Shown: piece after piece, positions 44,036 through 53,311 of the stretch
Layout of the letters: every line of letters starts with the position of its first letter
Position numbering within the stretch: position 1 is the stretch's first letter
Source: Bacillaceae bacterium JMAK1
GTDB taxonomy: Bacteria; Bacillota; Bacilli; Bacillales; Marinococcaceae
Assembly (NCBI GenBank): GCA_012970285.1
Contig: JIBW01000002.1
Location: 1,116,001 to 1,180,000, forward strand
DNA length: 64,000 bases
Direction of reading: 5' to 3'
The notes under the pieces: model-generated
What the model was told of the DNA's origin: nothing
The model's database searches: none
What the model saw: only the letters and a program-made list of their open reading frames with translations
Position numbers and translations under genes: made by a program

Positions 44036-45217
44036 TCAATCTCCTTGTTGTATAGGCGCAACTTGTACAATATTTTCAACGACTTGATAATGTATGGATA
44101 GCTTAACTTTACCATTGTCTGTTTGTGTCTGTAAAATATTTTCAGCGATGATCTTCGCATCATTGTCTAATTGCTGCTCTAAATGATTCTTCCCGATTGA
44201 TACCGCATGTCCAATCGCTTCGTCTTCACTGTACTCAATCGTCATCGTATCCCGCTGTTCATACGTCGTTCTCTCAATCGGTAATGGAACCGATACGAAT
44301 CCAAGTGGCAATGCTAACTGATCGGTCTCCGTATGAAATTGCTCATATTCATCTTGTGCATCTTTGCCCCAAAATACAAATGAATACTCGTTCCAGGAAA
44401 ATGTGTATTGATTTTTCGTCTCACCAGTTGAAGCAATTCCCGTTAATTGAAGTGGGGCTTCTACTGTTCCTTGATACCACGTCTCAGCCATCACTTCGCC
44501 TTTCGCTGCAATTGCAGTTTCTTCCCCTTCTCTCCCAATCAATCCAGATACGAGTAATTCCCCTTTTTGCACAACGTCGTTGCTTTTAACGACTGCACGA
44601 CCATTTTCTACGTACATTTGCTGAATAACACCATTTTTATTCGCAATTAAATGACGTGGAGTAAGTTGTTCTTGTTCTTCAGCAAGATGTTGTTCAACGA
44701 CCCGGAATTGATATTTTGTCCCAATTTTTTCAACACCGATCCAAGTTGCACCTTCCACTTCCTCTGTTACACGTTGTTGAATGTCCGCCTCCGGAGCTAG
44801 CCGCCACTGAGGCTGTCCAACTTTCAATCCTTCTTGTTCAGCCCATTCGCGCACGTCTTGTTCGACAAGAGGAGACGCTCCTTCAATATCAACCTTCCAC
44901 ACGAGCTGTGAAAGCAAACCTAGTGCGACACAAAATGCAACAATTCCAATGATGAACCCAAAGCGCTTCTTGCTCCGCTCTTTGATCACATACATACCGT
45001 CTCTTTCTAAAAAACGAATGACGAGTCCACGTTTGCGTGCGATTTTTCTAAACTTTCTTACGTCTTCAATTAAAATAACGGCACGTATGCTCGTCATGCT
45101 CGTCCTTTCAACATTCATAAATTGAATGTTTTGAGACGTACATGCATTAATAAACGATTCCACTTCCTCCCCTTCAATCGTCGTCACAACCGTGCCGAGC
45201 CACGTTTTTTTGCTCAT
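44036..45217 (-). CDS. yqfD: Sporulation protein YqfD
   Basis: Forespore-expressed membrane protein needed for efficient sporulation in B. subtilis. About 393 residues: N-terminal soluble domain (VVTTIEGEEVESFINAC), one membrane helix at about 90-108 (FGFIIGIVAFCVALGLLSQ), then an extracytoplasmic domain with VVKSNDVVQKGELLVSG. GGAGG lies 11 bases before the ATG at 45217; a TTG at 45223 and GTG at 45226 are less likely. Follows yqfC. Confidence 0.93.
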   Translation of the reverse strand: MSKKTWLGTVVTTIEGEEVESFINACTSQNIQFMNVERTSMTSIRAVILIEDVRKFRKIARKRGLVIRFLERDGMYVIKERSKKRFGFIIGIVAFCVALGLLSQLVWKVDIEGASPLVEQDVREWAEQEGLKVGQPQWRLAPEADIQQRVTEEVEGATWIGVEKIGTKYQFRVVEQHLAEEQEQLTPRHLIANKNGVIQQMYVENGRAVVKSNDVVQKGELLVSGLIGREGEETAIAAKGEVMAETWYQGTVEAPLQLTGIASTGETKNQYTFSWNEYSFVFWGKDAQDEYEQFHTETDQLALPLGFVSVPLPIERTTYEQRDTMTIEYSEDEAIGHAVSIGKNHLEQQLDNDAKIIAENILQTQTDNGKVKLSIHYQVVENIVQVAPIQQGD

Positions 45218-45241
45218 GATCAACACGTCCTCCTTCTTTCA

Positions 45242-45517
45242 TTACACATGTTTTATTTCATCAATCGTTCCTTCGAGGATAAGCTCCTCTGGTAAAATTG
45301 CTTTGATGATCATATTTTGCCCGACAACAATTAACTCGCCATCTGTAAGACGCAAGTGTACACGCTCTGGTGTAAAGGAAAGAATGCCTTGATGATTCTC
45401 AATATAGACATGCAAATGACCAATCATTGTCACCCTCGGTAATCCCAACGTAACATCAATAGGAATTTGCATCCCTTTGCTGATTAGCTTGCGAAACTTC
45501 TTTGAGATAGCGCTCAC
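45242..45517 (-). CDS. yqfC: Sporulation protein YqfC
   Basis: Small YabP/YqfC-family sporulation protein of about 91 residues, with a beta-rich fold: GLPRVTMIGHLHVYIENHQG and GQNMIIKAILPEELILEG. Under SigE control in B. subtilis. The GTG at 45517 has AGGAGGG 7 bases upstream; the ATG at 45523 would have almost no spacing. Paired with yqfD. Confidence 0.9.
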   Translation of the reverse strand: MSAISKKFRKLISKGMQIPIDVTLGLPRVTMIGHLHVYIENHQGILSFTPERVHLRLTDGELIVVGQNMIIKAILPEELILEGTIDEIKHV

Positions 45518-45629
45518 AAACATTCCCTCCTATACCTATTCGTATGTATGAAACTGGCTATTTACCACTTCGTTTATAACAAAAGAAAAAGCACCCCCAT
45601 CTATGTGAGGATGCTTTATCTTATGATAC

Positions 45630-46208
45630 TTATCTTGAACGTGTTCTTCTAATGCGGTGTGGCTTTGTACCACGTGGCTCTGTCAAAATCTCCGACCAAA
45701 TCATACCTTGAACGACGTCTTTAGACGTAATGTTCTTGAAGGAAACAGCCGCAGCCGCATCAGTAGCCCGACGCTTAGATTCGAGATTAGCTACTTTATC
45801 TTTTAGCTGTTGCTCAGCTTCAAGACGACGCTTTCTCGCTTCTTCACGCTTACGTTCATACTCTTTCATTTCATCACTGACGACAACTTCATCGTTTTGC
45901 TTCGCTTCCGAATACATATCTGTATTCGCTTGAGGCTGACGCTCTGTCGGATGATCTGTTCTTTGCTCTTGTCCGCCACCAAACATTTCTTCAAGTTGTC
46001 TCCCGAGATCACCAAACGGACTTTCTTGCTCGTTTGTAGGTTGTTGCTCCCGCTGATTACCTTGTGATGGTTGACTGTTTGTACTTTGTGGTTGACCGCT
46101 CGTACCTGGCTTTTGACGTTCTTGTTCTTGCTTTTGCTTTTTTTGTGAGAACATGTTAATCAGACTAGAGACGATAAACATGATAAGCATGATCCATATA
46201 AAATCCAC
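45630..46208 (-). CDS. YqfB-like membrane-anchored protein
   Basis: 192 residues: one N-terminal membrane helix (FIWIMLIMFIVSSLINMF), a Gln/Glu/Pro-rich low-complexity stretch (about 24-100), a charged helix (YERKREEARKRRLEAEQQL), and a short conserved C-terminus (DVVQGMIWSEILTEPRG). Function unknown. It takes the position of yqfB in the SigW-controlled yqeZ-yqfA-yqfB operon of B. subtilis and is longer. It starts at GTG 46208 with GGAGGGG 6 bases upstream. Confidence 0.78.
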   Translation of the reverse strand: MDFIWIMLIMFIVSSLINMFSQKKQKQEQERQKPGTSGQPQSTNSQPSQGNQREQQPTNEQESPFGDLGRQLEEMFGGGQEQRTDHPTERQPQANTDMYSEAKQNDEVVVSDEMKEYERKREEARKRRLEAEQQLKDKVANLESKRRATDAAAAVSFKNITSKDVVQGMIWSEILTEPRGTKPHRIRRTRSR

Positions 46209-46252
46209 TAATGACCCCTCCTTTTATTCGAGAGCCGCTACATTAGTTGCGG

Positions 46253-47266
46253 TTACCGATTTCGGTGAGGATCTTGATCGGTGTCATCATGTGTTGATTT
46301 ACCGATGCTCTCTCTCATGTCTGTATCAGCTTGAACGTTTTGGAAATTCACATAGTCCATTACACCTAAATTACCAGCACGGAACGCTTCAGCCATCGCC
46401 ATTGGTACTTCAGCTTCGGCCTCAACAACTTTCGCACGCATTTCTTCAACACGGGCTTTCATTTCTTGTTCTTTGGCAACGGCCATCGCACGGCGCTCTT
46501 CTGCTTTCGCTTGGGCAATGTTCTTATCTGCCTCAGCTTGATCCGTTTGAAGTTCTGCACCAATGTTCTTGCCGATATCAATATCTGCAATATCGATTGA
46601 GAGAATTTCGAAGGCTGTACCTGAATCCAATCCTTTTTTGAGGACTGTTTGTGAAATCATATCCGGGTTCTCAAGTACCTTCTTATGATCTGTGTTCGAA
46701 CCAATAGTTGATACGATACCTTCACCTACACGGGCAATAACCGTATCTTCTCCAGCACCACCGACGAGGCGGTCGATGTTCGCACGTACAGTAATACGTG
46801 ATTTCGCTTTGATTTCAATCCCGTCCATCGCAACACCGGCAATAAATGGTGTTTCAATAACTTTCGGATTTACACTCATTTGAACTGCTTCTAATACGTC
46901 ACGACCAGCTAGGTCGATCGCTGCTGCGCGCTCAAATGTAAGTTCAATATTTGCTCGGTGAGCTGCGATTAAAGCGTTAATTACGCGGTCTACATTACCA
47001 CCAGCTAAATAGTGACCTTCAAGCATATTAATCGTTACATCAAGGCCTGCTTTCTTTGCTTTGATCAATGGTTCTACGACTCGCTTTGGAACAACATTAC
47101 GTAGTCGCATACCGACTAGCGTGAAGATCCCTACTTTTACATTTGCAGCAACCGCTGCAATCCATAAACGAACTGGAACGAAAGTAAACAAGATCGAGAA
47201 CAAAATGATCACAATTGCAACAACAACAATAATCATAATGTTACCTGTGTTGAATAGTTCATCCAT
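46253..47266 (-). CDS. floA: Flotillin-like protein FloA (YqfA)
   Basis: Scaffold of functional membrane microdomains. 337 residues: N-terminal membrane segment ([18 protein letters not shown]), SPFH-like region, and a long Ala/Glu-rich coiled-coil region ([20 protein letters not shown], with EA repeats to [14 protein letters not shown]). Its neighbour upstream is the long NfeD protein, the normal flotillin partner. Probably cotranscribed from the SigW-type promoter before nfeD. Confidence 0.96.
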   Translation of the reverse strand: MDELFNTGNIMIIVVVAIVIILFSILFTFVPVRLWIAAVAANVKVGIFTLVGMRLRNVVPKRVVEPLIKAKKAGLDVTINMLEGHYLAGGNVDRVINALIAAHRANIELTFERAAAIDLAGRDVLEAVQMSVNPKVIETPFIAGVAMDGIEIKAKSRITVRANIDRLVGGAGEDTVIARVGEGIVSTIGSNTDHKKVLENPDMISQTVLKKGLDSGTAFEILSIDIADIDIGKNIGAELQTDQAEADKNIAQAKAEERRAMAVAKEQEMKARVEEMRAKVVEAEAEVPMAMAEAFRAGNLGVMDYVNFQNVQADTDMRESIGKSTHDDTDQDPHRNR

Positions 47267-47292
47267 GTTACTAAATCCCCCTTAATTGTAGT

Positions 47293-48588
47293 TTACAGCT
47301 TTTCTCGTACAACAATACTTGCCCCGTTCGTCCGAACGACTTGAACTTCTTTTCCCCGCTCAATAAAGCTTCCCTCTGTGACAACGTCAATGTTCTGACC
47401 GTTAAATTCACCGATTCCACCGGGACTTAGTGGGGTTAAAGCAACGCCAACTTCTCCAATGAGTTGCTTTTGGGTCAGGTGTCGCTCTTCAGATTCTTTC
47501 GTAGACAACTGATCGGTCAATACGAATCGTTTCATCAAACCAATTCGACCGAAGTATTTAAATAACACGAAAGCCGCCGCTGCTGCAGCTGCTACTGCAA
47601 TTCCGATCGAAATAAAAATCTGCGACGTATCAAAGGAGGCAAGGGAAATACTGCCGATAATAGCTCCAACACCTAGTAAACCAAACAATCCAAAGCCTGT
47701 AAACACTATTTCAATAACTATAAGAATTAATCCGAGTATGAGAAGGATTAAACTTTCCCATCCCGCAAATCCTGCAAACAAATGTCCAAAGAAAAATAAT
47801 CCTAAGGAAGAAAGACCAATTAAACCAGCAATGCCAAATCCAGGCGTGAAAAACTCTGCAATTAATCCGACTGCGCCTACCGCAAGTAAGACCGAAATCA
47901 TCGCTGGGTGAGTGACCCATCTCGTAAGCGTCTCAAAAAACGTAATCTCTTGCTCTACGATTTCCGCATCCGCAAGATTTAATTCCGTGAGCACTTCTTC
48001 TCGATTGTCGACTTTTCCTTCAGCATACCCATTTGCAACAGCTTCATCGGCATTTAATGAAATTGGACCTTGCGGGTCGACCATTCGTTCCGCAATATCT
48101 GGAGGTCGGTCATGGTCACTACTTTGTGCTGCTGTTCGCATCTCTGTTGCCCAGTTTTGAGCAACCTTTTGATCTGCTGCATTGCCAGCACCGTCGATCA
48201 CACTCGCGTTACCTATTTGAGCACCTGGCTGCATGTAAATATTGTCCGTGTACAATGCAATATAAGCACCCGCTGAAATCGCACCGTATTCTTCACCTAG
48301 CACAAATGTAGTAATCGGAACTTCTGTCTCTTGTATCTTCCCTACGATATTCGTTGCTGCGTTTACAGCGCCACCAGGCGTATCCATCTCTAAAAGAATA
48401 TGGTCGGCGCCTTGTTCAACGGCAGTGTCGATGGCTCGATCTAAAAAGGCTTCAAGTCCACGCTCTACCGTCTGTTCAACAGGGATCACATGCACGGTTT
48501 GATCACTTTGCGCGTTTGATAAAAACGGCAAAAACATTCCTGCAACGAGCAGCAACAAAAACAGAGAAATTCGGTGCACTTTACCCAT
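47293..48588 (-). CDS. NfeD-family membrane serine protease, long form (YqeZ)
   Basis: 431 residues: signal peptide (LFLLLLVAGMFLPFLSNAQ), a ClpP-class domain (about 30-200) with DTPGGAVNAA and the likely nucleophile in GAISAGAYIAL, four membrane helices (about 235-345), and a C-terminal OB-fold NfeD domain (GEVGVALTPLSPGGIGEF). In other organisms the protease domain cuts stomatin/flotillin-type proteins. First gene of the nfeD-floA-yqfB-like unit. Confidence 0.93.
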   Translation of the reverse strand: MGKVHRISLFLLLLVAGMFLPFLSNAQSDQTVHVIPVEQTVERGLEAFLDRAIDTAVEQGADHILLEMDTPGGAVNAATNIVGKIQETEVPITTFVLGEEYGAISAGAYIALYTDNIYMQPGAQIGNASVIDGAGNAADQKVAQNWATEMRTAAQSSDHDRPPDIAERMVDPQGPISLNADEAVANGYAEGKVDNREEVLTELNLADAEIVEQEITFFETLTRWVTHPAMISVLLAVGAVGLIAEFFTPGFGIAGLIGLSSLGLFFFGHLFAGFAGWESLILLILGLILIVIEIVFTGFGLFGLLGVGAIIGSISLASFDTSQIFISIGIAVAAAAAAAFVLFKYFGRIGLMKRFVLTDQLSTKESEERHLTQKQLIGEVGVALTPLSPGGIGEFNGQNIDVVTEGSFIERGKEVQVVRTNGASIVVREKL

Positions 48589-48684
48589 TTGTTCCCACCC
48601 TTCTATCGCTTACGTAACCGTTATCACTATTTTACACAACGAGGAAGCACGAAGACAAGCGCTGCTACTTGGTGCTTTACTTTA

Positions 48685-48713
48685 TTTACGAAATAACACC
48701 CCTCAGGGTTTCA
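48685..48713 (-). promoter_or_regulatory. SigW-type promoter of nfeD-floA
   Basis: Minus-strand TGAAAC, 17-bp spacer, CGTAAA, about 100 bases before the nfeD start. The equivalent B. subtilis operon (yqeZ-yqfAB) is known to be SigW-dependent. Confidence 0.6.
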
Positions 48714-48729
48714 GAAAGTCGTAAAAAAT

Positions 48730-48764
48730 GTGAAAAACCCTCGATACAAATGTACCGAGGGTTT
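48730..48764 (-). terminator. Terminator of rpsU
   Basis: Minus-strand AAACCCTCG and CGAGGGTTT stem with a 12-base loop, followed by TTCACATTTTTT. It isolates rpsU from nfeD. Confidence 0.82.
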
Positions 48765-48785
48765 CGTACGCTCGTTTAGAAAAAC

Positions 48786-48959
48786 TTAGAACTTACGCTT
48801 ACGCGCAGCTTCTGATTTTTTCTTTCGTTTAACGCTTGGCTTCTCATAATGTTTACGCTTGCGGACCTCAGCTAGAGTACCGTCTTTCGAAACATTTTTC
48901 TTAAAACGGCGCAACGCTGAATCGAGCGACTCATTCTTTCTAATACGTGTTTCAGCCAT
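48786..48959 (-). CDS. rpsU: 30S ribosomal protein S21
   Basis: 57-residue basic ribosomal protein found by direct translation: it begins [20 protein letters not shown] and ends [16 protein letters not shown] lies about 9 bases before the ATG. In B. subtilis yqeY follows rpsU; here the next gene downstream is nfeD, so yqeY is missing from this place. Confidence 0.97.
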   Translation of the reverse strand: MAETRIRKNESLDSALRRFKKNVSKDGTLAEVRKRKHYEKPSVKRKKKSEAARKRKF

Positions 48960-49136
48960 TTTGAATCCCTCCCTCCGCAGTACCGCTCACAATCATGACC
49001 TCTTCGCATAAAGATCTTGTACTAGTGAAGTCATTTTACTAAATTGTACTGCATACTTGGTCAGTTTGCAAGAGTTATTTCAGTTTTTGAATATTCTCTT
49101 GATGTCCTCATATAGATGAACTATGGAGGACGGGCT

Positions 49137-50063
49137 ATGGAATCTTCGTTTATGATGATTGTCGTTTACATTTTTATTTTCTTATTCGGGATTGCATTAA
49201 TACGCTTAGGGTTAGAACGAGCAACACCCGCGCGGGTGAAGACGATCATTTACACGAGTACGAGCCATCCATTACTCGGATTTATCGTCGGCTTTGCTGT
49301 AACCGCAACATTGCAAAGCTCAACTGCAGTCATGGTTCTCGCAGTTAGTCTTGTTGCAGCTGGGCTAATCCCTTTCAGACAAACGATTGCGATTATACTC
49401 GGCGCAAATGTCGGTACGACAATCACGTTAGAAATCCTTGTTCTATCTGGTGAAACGCTTGGCATCATCGCACTTGCACTCGGTTTTGTTTGTTTACTTT
49501 CCCGTTATAAAAGCTTATTTTTATTCGGAATGATTTTCAGTGGCATCGGTTGCATGTTTCTTGCGATGGACGGTATGGGCAATTGGGGAGAAAGTTTGGC
49601 AACAACATCGATTCTTCAAGCTTTTTTAAACCAAGATTTTAGTAATTTATCTTCGTTACTAGGCGGTACTGTTATCGCTTCGATTATTCAATCGAGCACT
49701 GCAACCATCGCAATCGCTATCCAATTGTATGCGAATGACTTGTTAAATTTAAATGAAGCAATCTCAATCATGATGGGATCAAACGTCGGAACTTGCTTAA
49801 CAGCAGTCCTCGCAGCGATTGGAGCAGGACGAGGCGCCATGCAAACTGCAATGGCAAATGTCGTGTTAAACCTCGGAGGAGCACTGTTATTTTTACCATT
49901 TGTTAGCTTTTTCTCTGAGATTGTTATGCACTTAACGACTGACCCCGCGGCTCAAGTTGCACACGCATCGGTCATTTTTAACTTAGTTTGTTCTCTCGTA
50001 CTATTGCCGTTTATTCATCCTTTTGCAACGCTTATTGAGCGGATGACAGGAGGACGAGTATAA
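49137..50063 (+). CDS. yqeW: Na/Pi cotransporter family protein YqeW (no PhoU domain)
   Basis: About 308 residues and eight or more membrane helices. Both family repeats are present: TLQSSTAVMVLA then GANVGTTITLE, and IIQSSTATIAIA then GSNVGTCLTA. It ends soon after the membrane part, without the regulatory PhoU tail seen in the protein at 10227. Substrate in Bacillus is not proven. GGAGGACG lies before the ATG at 49137, chosen over 49116. Same place as in B. subtilis, between rpsU and mtaB. Confidence 0.92.
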   Translation: MESSFMMIVVYIFIFLFGIALIRLGLERATPARVKTIIYTSTSHPLLGFIVGFAVTATLQSSTAVMVLAVSLVAAGLIPFRQTIAIILGANVGTTITLEILVLSGETLGIIALALGFVCLLSRYKSLFLFGMIFSGIGCMFLAMDGMGNWGESLATTSILQAFLNQDFSNLSSLLGGTVIASIIQSSTATIAIAIQLYANDLLNLNEAISIMMGSNVGTCLTAVLAAIGAGRGAMQTAMANVVLNLGGALLFLPFVSFFSEIVMHLTTDPAAQVAHASVIFNLVCSLVLLPFIHPFATLIERMTGGRV

Positions 50064-50108
50064 AAGAAAGTACTATATCTAACAACTACCCATCTCTTTG
50101 TTTCATAC

Positions 50109-50165
50109 AAAAAAACCTTTTGATACTCGGAGCACGTAACTACTCCTTTATCAAAAGGTTTTTTA
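50109..50165. terminator. Bidirectional terminator
   Basis: AAAAACCTTTTGATA and TATCAAAAGGTTTTT form a 15-bp stem around a 23-base loop, between the convergent yqeW and mtaB. Confidence 0.88.
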
Positions 50166-50180
50166 TTGCATACACACCAG

Positions 50181-51521
50181 TTAGATTGATGCTGGCGCTT
50201 TAACGTCCATTACACGAACAAATTCCGCTTCGTTATACGGATATCCTGCTTTCGTAATTTTCGCCTTTACGATTTGACCGACCATCTCTTCTGTCGCTTG
50301 TACTTTGACTTTCAAATAGTTCGTCGTATAACCAACGTAAATGCCTTTCCCTGGTTGTTCTTTATCTTCTTCTTCAGGGATAACTTCAACGACTTCATCT
50401 TCAAACCTTGATGCATATTCTTTTGCCATTTGCTCTGACAAAGCAATGAGCTTATGCACTCGTTTGTTCTTCGTTTCATCGTCTACTTGGTTTTGATGTC
50501 TCGCTGCAGGCGTGCCTGTTCGCTTTGAATACGGGAACACGTGAAGCTCAGAGTAACCAATCTCTTGGATAAACTCGTACGTTTCTTGGAACTCTTCCTC
50601 AGTTTCACCAGGAAAACCGACAATGACGTCCGTTGTAATCGCTAAATCTGGGAAAATACGCTTCAAACGCGCAACGCGTTCACGATAGAATTCCGTCGTA
50701 TACTTTCTTCTCATGCGCTTTAACACCGTGTCAGAGCCCGCTTGTAAAGGGATATGGAAATGGTTAACGATCTTATCAGATTGTTTAACGACCTCTACGA
50801 CTTCGTCTGTAATTTGACTCGCTTCAATGGACGAAATACGCAGACGCTCAATCCCGTCAACTTGTTCCAGTTCACGAAGAAGTGCCGCGAAATTGTAGTC
50901 TTTAAAGTCTTCACCGTAACCTGCCGTATGAATGCCTGTTAGAACAACTTCTTTGTACCCTGCTTCTACGAGCTGCTTCGCTTGAGATAATACTTGTTCT
51001 GGTTCACGTGAACGAAGTAAACCTTTCGCCCATGGAATAATACAGAACGTGCAGAAATTATTGCATCCCTCTTGAATTTTCAAACTCGCACGTGTACGAT
51101 CACGAAACGCTGGAACACCAAGTTCTTCATACGTACGTGTTTTCATAATGTTACCGACTGCATTCATCGGCTCTCGTGTTTTCCTGAAGTCATCGATGTA
51201 ACCGATCATTTTCTTACGATCTTGTGTACCGACGACAATATCAACGCCAGGAATATCCATAATTTCAGCTGAAGATGTTTGTGCATAACATCCTGTTACA
51301 CAAATGACCGCTTCAGGGTTGTTACGAATCGCACGTCGAATGACTTGACGGCTCTTCTTATCACCTGTGTTCGTTACTGTACATGTATTAATTACGTAAA
51401 CATCCGCTTCATCTTCACCCTCACGCTGCGCGTAACCCGCCTCTTTGAACAGCTGCCAGATTGCTTCTGTTTCGTAATGGTTGACCTTACAACCGAGTGT
51501 ATGGAATGCCACACTTGGCAT
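50181..51521 (-). CDS. mtaB: tRNA t6A37 methylthiotransferase MtaB (YqeV)
   Basis: Radical-SAM enzyme that turns t6A37 into ms2t6A in tRNAs reading ANN codons. 446 residues: N-terminal MTTase domain with Cys in TLGCKVN, NTCTVTN and GCYAQ, the radical-SAM CxxxCxxC in CNNFCTFCIIPW (about 145-156), and a C-terminal TRAM domain. The SD GAGGTGAAG is before the ATG. Follows rsmE by 6 bases. Confidence 0.96.
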   Translation of the reverse strand: MPSVAFHTLGCKVNHYETEAIWQLFKEAGYAQREGEDEADVYVINTCTVTNTGDKKSRQVIRRAIRNNPEAVICVTGCYAQTSSAEIMDIPGVDIVVGTQDRKKMIGYIDDFRKTREPMNAVGNIMKTRTYEELGVPAFRDRTRASLKIQEGCNNFCTFCIIPWAKGLLRSREPEQVLSQAKQLVEAGYKEVVLTGIHTAGYGEDFKDYNFAALLRELEQVDGIERLRISSIEASQITDEVVEVVKQSDKIVNHFHIPLQAGSDTVLKRMRRKYTTEFYRERVARLKRIFPDLAITTDVIVGFPGETEEEFQETYEFIQEIGYSELHVFPYSKRTGTPAARHQNQVDDETKNKRVHKLIALSEQMAKEYASRFEDEVVEVIPEEEDKEQPGKGIYVGYTTNYLKVKVQATEEMVGQIVKAKITKAGYPYNEAEFVRVMDVKAPASI

Positions 51522-51527
51522 AAAACT

Positions 51528-52277
51528 TCACCTCATTAATTCAAATTGATAACTGATCATGCTAAGTAATGCAGGAGATGCCGTTTCGGCACGCAAGATT
51601 CTCGGCCCCAAACTCACCGGCTTAAAACCTTCATGAACGAGTCGCTCATGCTCTTCTTCACTAAAGCCACCTTCTGGACCAAACACTGCAAGCAAACGGT
51701 CCCCGTGTTGCACCTTTTGCATTGCTCCATATAAAGCATCATGCTGTCCATCTCTTGCTGCGACTTCAGAAATAATCCAGCGATGGTCATATGAATCACT
51801 TAGAAGTGAATCGACGTTAGGAAAATGCATTACTGAAGGAAGCACTAAGCGTTCCGATTGCTCGGCAGCTTCTTGAACGATCTTCTGATATCGAGAAAGC
51901 TTCTTATCTTCTTTTTTGTTGTCCCATTTAACGACCGAATGCTTTGCAGAAAAGCCGTGAAAACGACTCGCACCAAGTTCCGTACCTTTTTGGAGGACAT
52001 ATTCAAACTTGTCACCTTTAATATCAGCTTGAGCTATTGTAACATGAATTCCAAGTTCAACGTCAGACGACAATTCTTCTTCAAATTTGGCAACGACGTG
52101 TTGTTCAGTGAGTGACTGAATCCGAAATATACCTGCCAGTTGATCTTCTTTATTTATACAAACGACTTTGTCACCTTCACGCATCCGCATCACTTTCGCA
52201 ATATGCTTCGCTTGCTCACCGGTGAGCGTCACCGTTTGTTTCGTCCACTCGGTTTGCTCAATGAAATACCGCTGCAT
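51528..52277 (-). CDS. rsmE: 16S rRNA m3U1498 methyltransferase RsmE
   Basis: SPOUT-family enzyme. 249 residues: N-terminal PUA-like domain (HIAKVMRMREGD) and C-terminal SPOUT knot with FGPEGGFSEEE and SLGPRILRAETA. Its ATG overlaps the prmA stop by one base (TAATG), so translation is coupled; SD GGAGGCG is 4 bases upstream. Confidence 0.96.
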   Translation of the reverse strand: MQRYFIEQTEWTKQTVTLTGEQAKHIAKVMRMREGDKVVCINKEDQLAGIFRIQSLTEQHVVAKFEEELSSDVELGIHVTIAQADIKGDKFEYVLQKGTELGASRFHGFSAKHSVVKWDNKKEDKKLSRYQKIVQEAAEQSERLVLPSVMHFPNVDSLLSDSYDHRWIISEVAARDGQHDALYGAMQKVQHGDRLLAVFGPEGGFSEEEHERLVHEGFKPVSLGPRILRAETASPALLSMISYQFELMR

Positions 52278-53239
52278 TATTCGCCTCCAACTTTTGTTAA
52301 CCTACAACGAATAGCGACCCAATCTTTTTGCTCTAACACTTCATCAATGTGAAAATGCTCTTGCTTTAACACATCAATAACTTCTTGCTCTTTTTGCTTA
52401 ATAATTCCACTAACAACGAGCTGTCCGCCGACTTTCAAATGGCGTTGAATGTCCGGTGCAAGTGCGATGACGAGGTGCGCGAGAAGGTTGGCTACAACAA
52501 TGTCTGCTTTTTGTTCGTTTGATGATTCACTTAACAAATCACGTTGTTCAATCGTTATGCGATCACTTACGTTGTTCGCTTTACTATTTTCCTTCGCTAC
52601 TTGAACCGCTAATGAATCAAGATCAACGGCATGAACAGCTTTTGCTCCTAGTTTAGCCGCTGCGATGCTAAGTATACCAGAACCTGTCCCGACATCAATG
52701 ACTGTATCCCCATCGTTCACAATATGTTCTAAAGCTCGCAAACAAAGTAAGGTTGTCTCATGTGTACCTGTTCCAAATGCCATACCAGGATCCATTGTGA
52801 TGATGTGTTCATCTTCTCGACGTTTCTCATAGCTTTCCCAAGTCGGTACGATGCTCATCGTCTCACTAACTTGCACCGGTTTATAATACGCTTTCCATGC
52901 TTCCGCCCAGTCTTCTTCATGCACTGTCGTAAGGAGAATCTCAGTTTGTGCTACAGGTTGATTGGTTGTTGCTTCTAACTGGACGAGATCTTTTTTTACA
53001 GCGCTTATCGTATCGTCAAGCGTACCATCATCAGGGAAGTAGGCTTTTACAACGACCCCATCGGTCGGTAAATGCTCTGTATTTGGTGTCCCAATAATAT
53101 CAGTCCACGGTTCCGGGGTAAAATCTTTCCCGCGACTATCTTCAATTACCGTACCGTTCGCTCCATGCGTAATAAACAGTTGTGCGATCAATTCATGCGC
53201 AGCATGTGTTGTATGTACACGACATTCAATCCATTGCAT
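52277..53239 (-). CDS. prmA: Ribosomal protein L11 methyltransferase
   Basis: SAM-dependent trimethylation of ribosomal protein L11. About 320 residues: N-terminal substrate-binding domain starting MQWIECRVHTTHAAHEL, then a Rossmann domain with DVGTGSGILSIAAAKLGAK (motif I), DPGMAFGTGTHET and VANLLAHL. The ATG at 53239 is preferred over the TTG three bases upstream; SD GAGGGG. Between dnaJ and rsmE. Confidence 0.96.
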   Translation of the reverse strand: MQWIECRVHTTHAAHELIAQLFITHGANGTVIEDSRGKDFTPEPWTDIIGTPNTEHLPTDGVVVKAYFPDDGTLDDTISAVKKDLVQLEATTNQPVAQTEILLTTVHEEDWAEAWKAYYKPVQVSETMSIVPTWESYEKRREDEHIITMDPGMAFGTGTHETTLLCLRALEHIVNDGDTVIDVGTGSGILSIAAAKLGAKAVHAVDLDSLAVQVAKENSKANNVSDRITIEQRDLLSESSNEQKADIVVANLLAHLVIALAPDIQRHLKVGGQLVVSGIIKQKEQEVIDVLKQEHFHIDEVLEQKDWVAIRCRLTKVGGE

Positions 53240-53263
53240 CAAAAACCCCTCGTTTCTTCACTT

Positions 53264-53303
53264 AAAAAATAGAACGGGACTTCCTAAAAAGGAAGCCACG
53301 TTC
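53264..53303 (-). terminator. Terminator after dnaJ
   Basis: Minus-strand GAACGTGGCTTCC and GGAAGTCCCGTTC form an imperfect stem with loop TTTTTA, followed by TATTTTTTAAG. It may reduce read-through from the heat-shock genes into prmA. Confidence 0.75.
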
Positions 53304-53311
53304 TTCACTCA

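Noticed and set aside
45586-45616. Terminator after the YqfB-like gene
   Set aside because: AAAGCA/TGCTTT gives only a short stem with a bulged inner part; too weak to call.
46153-46641. 162-codon plus-strand ORF
   Set aside because: Antisense to floA; no family resemblance.
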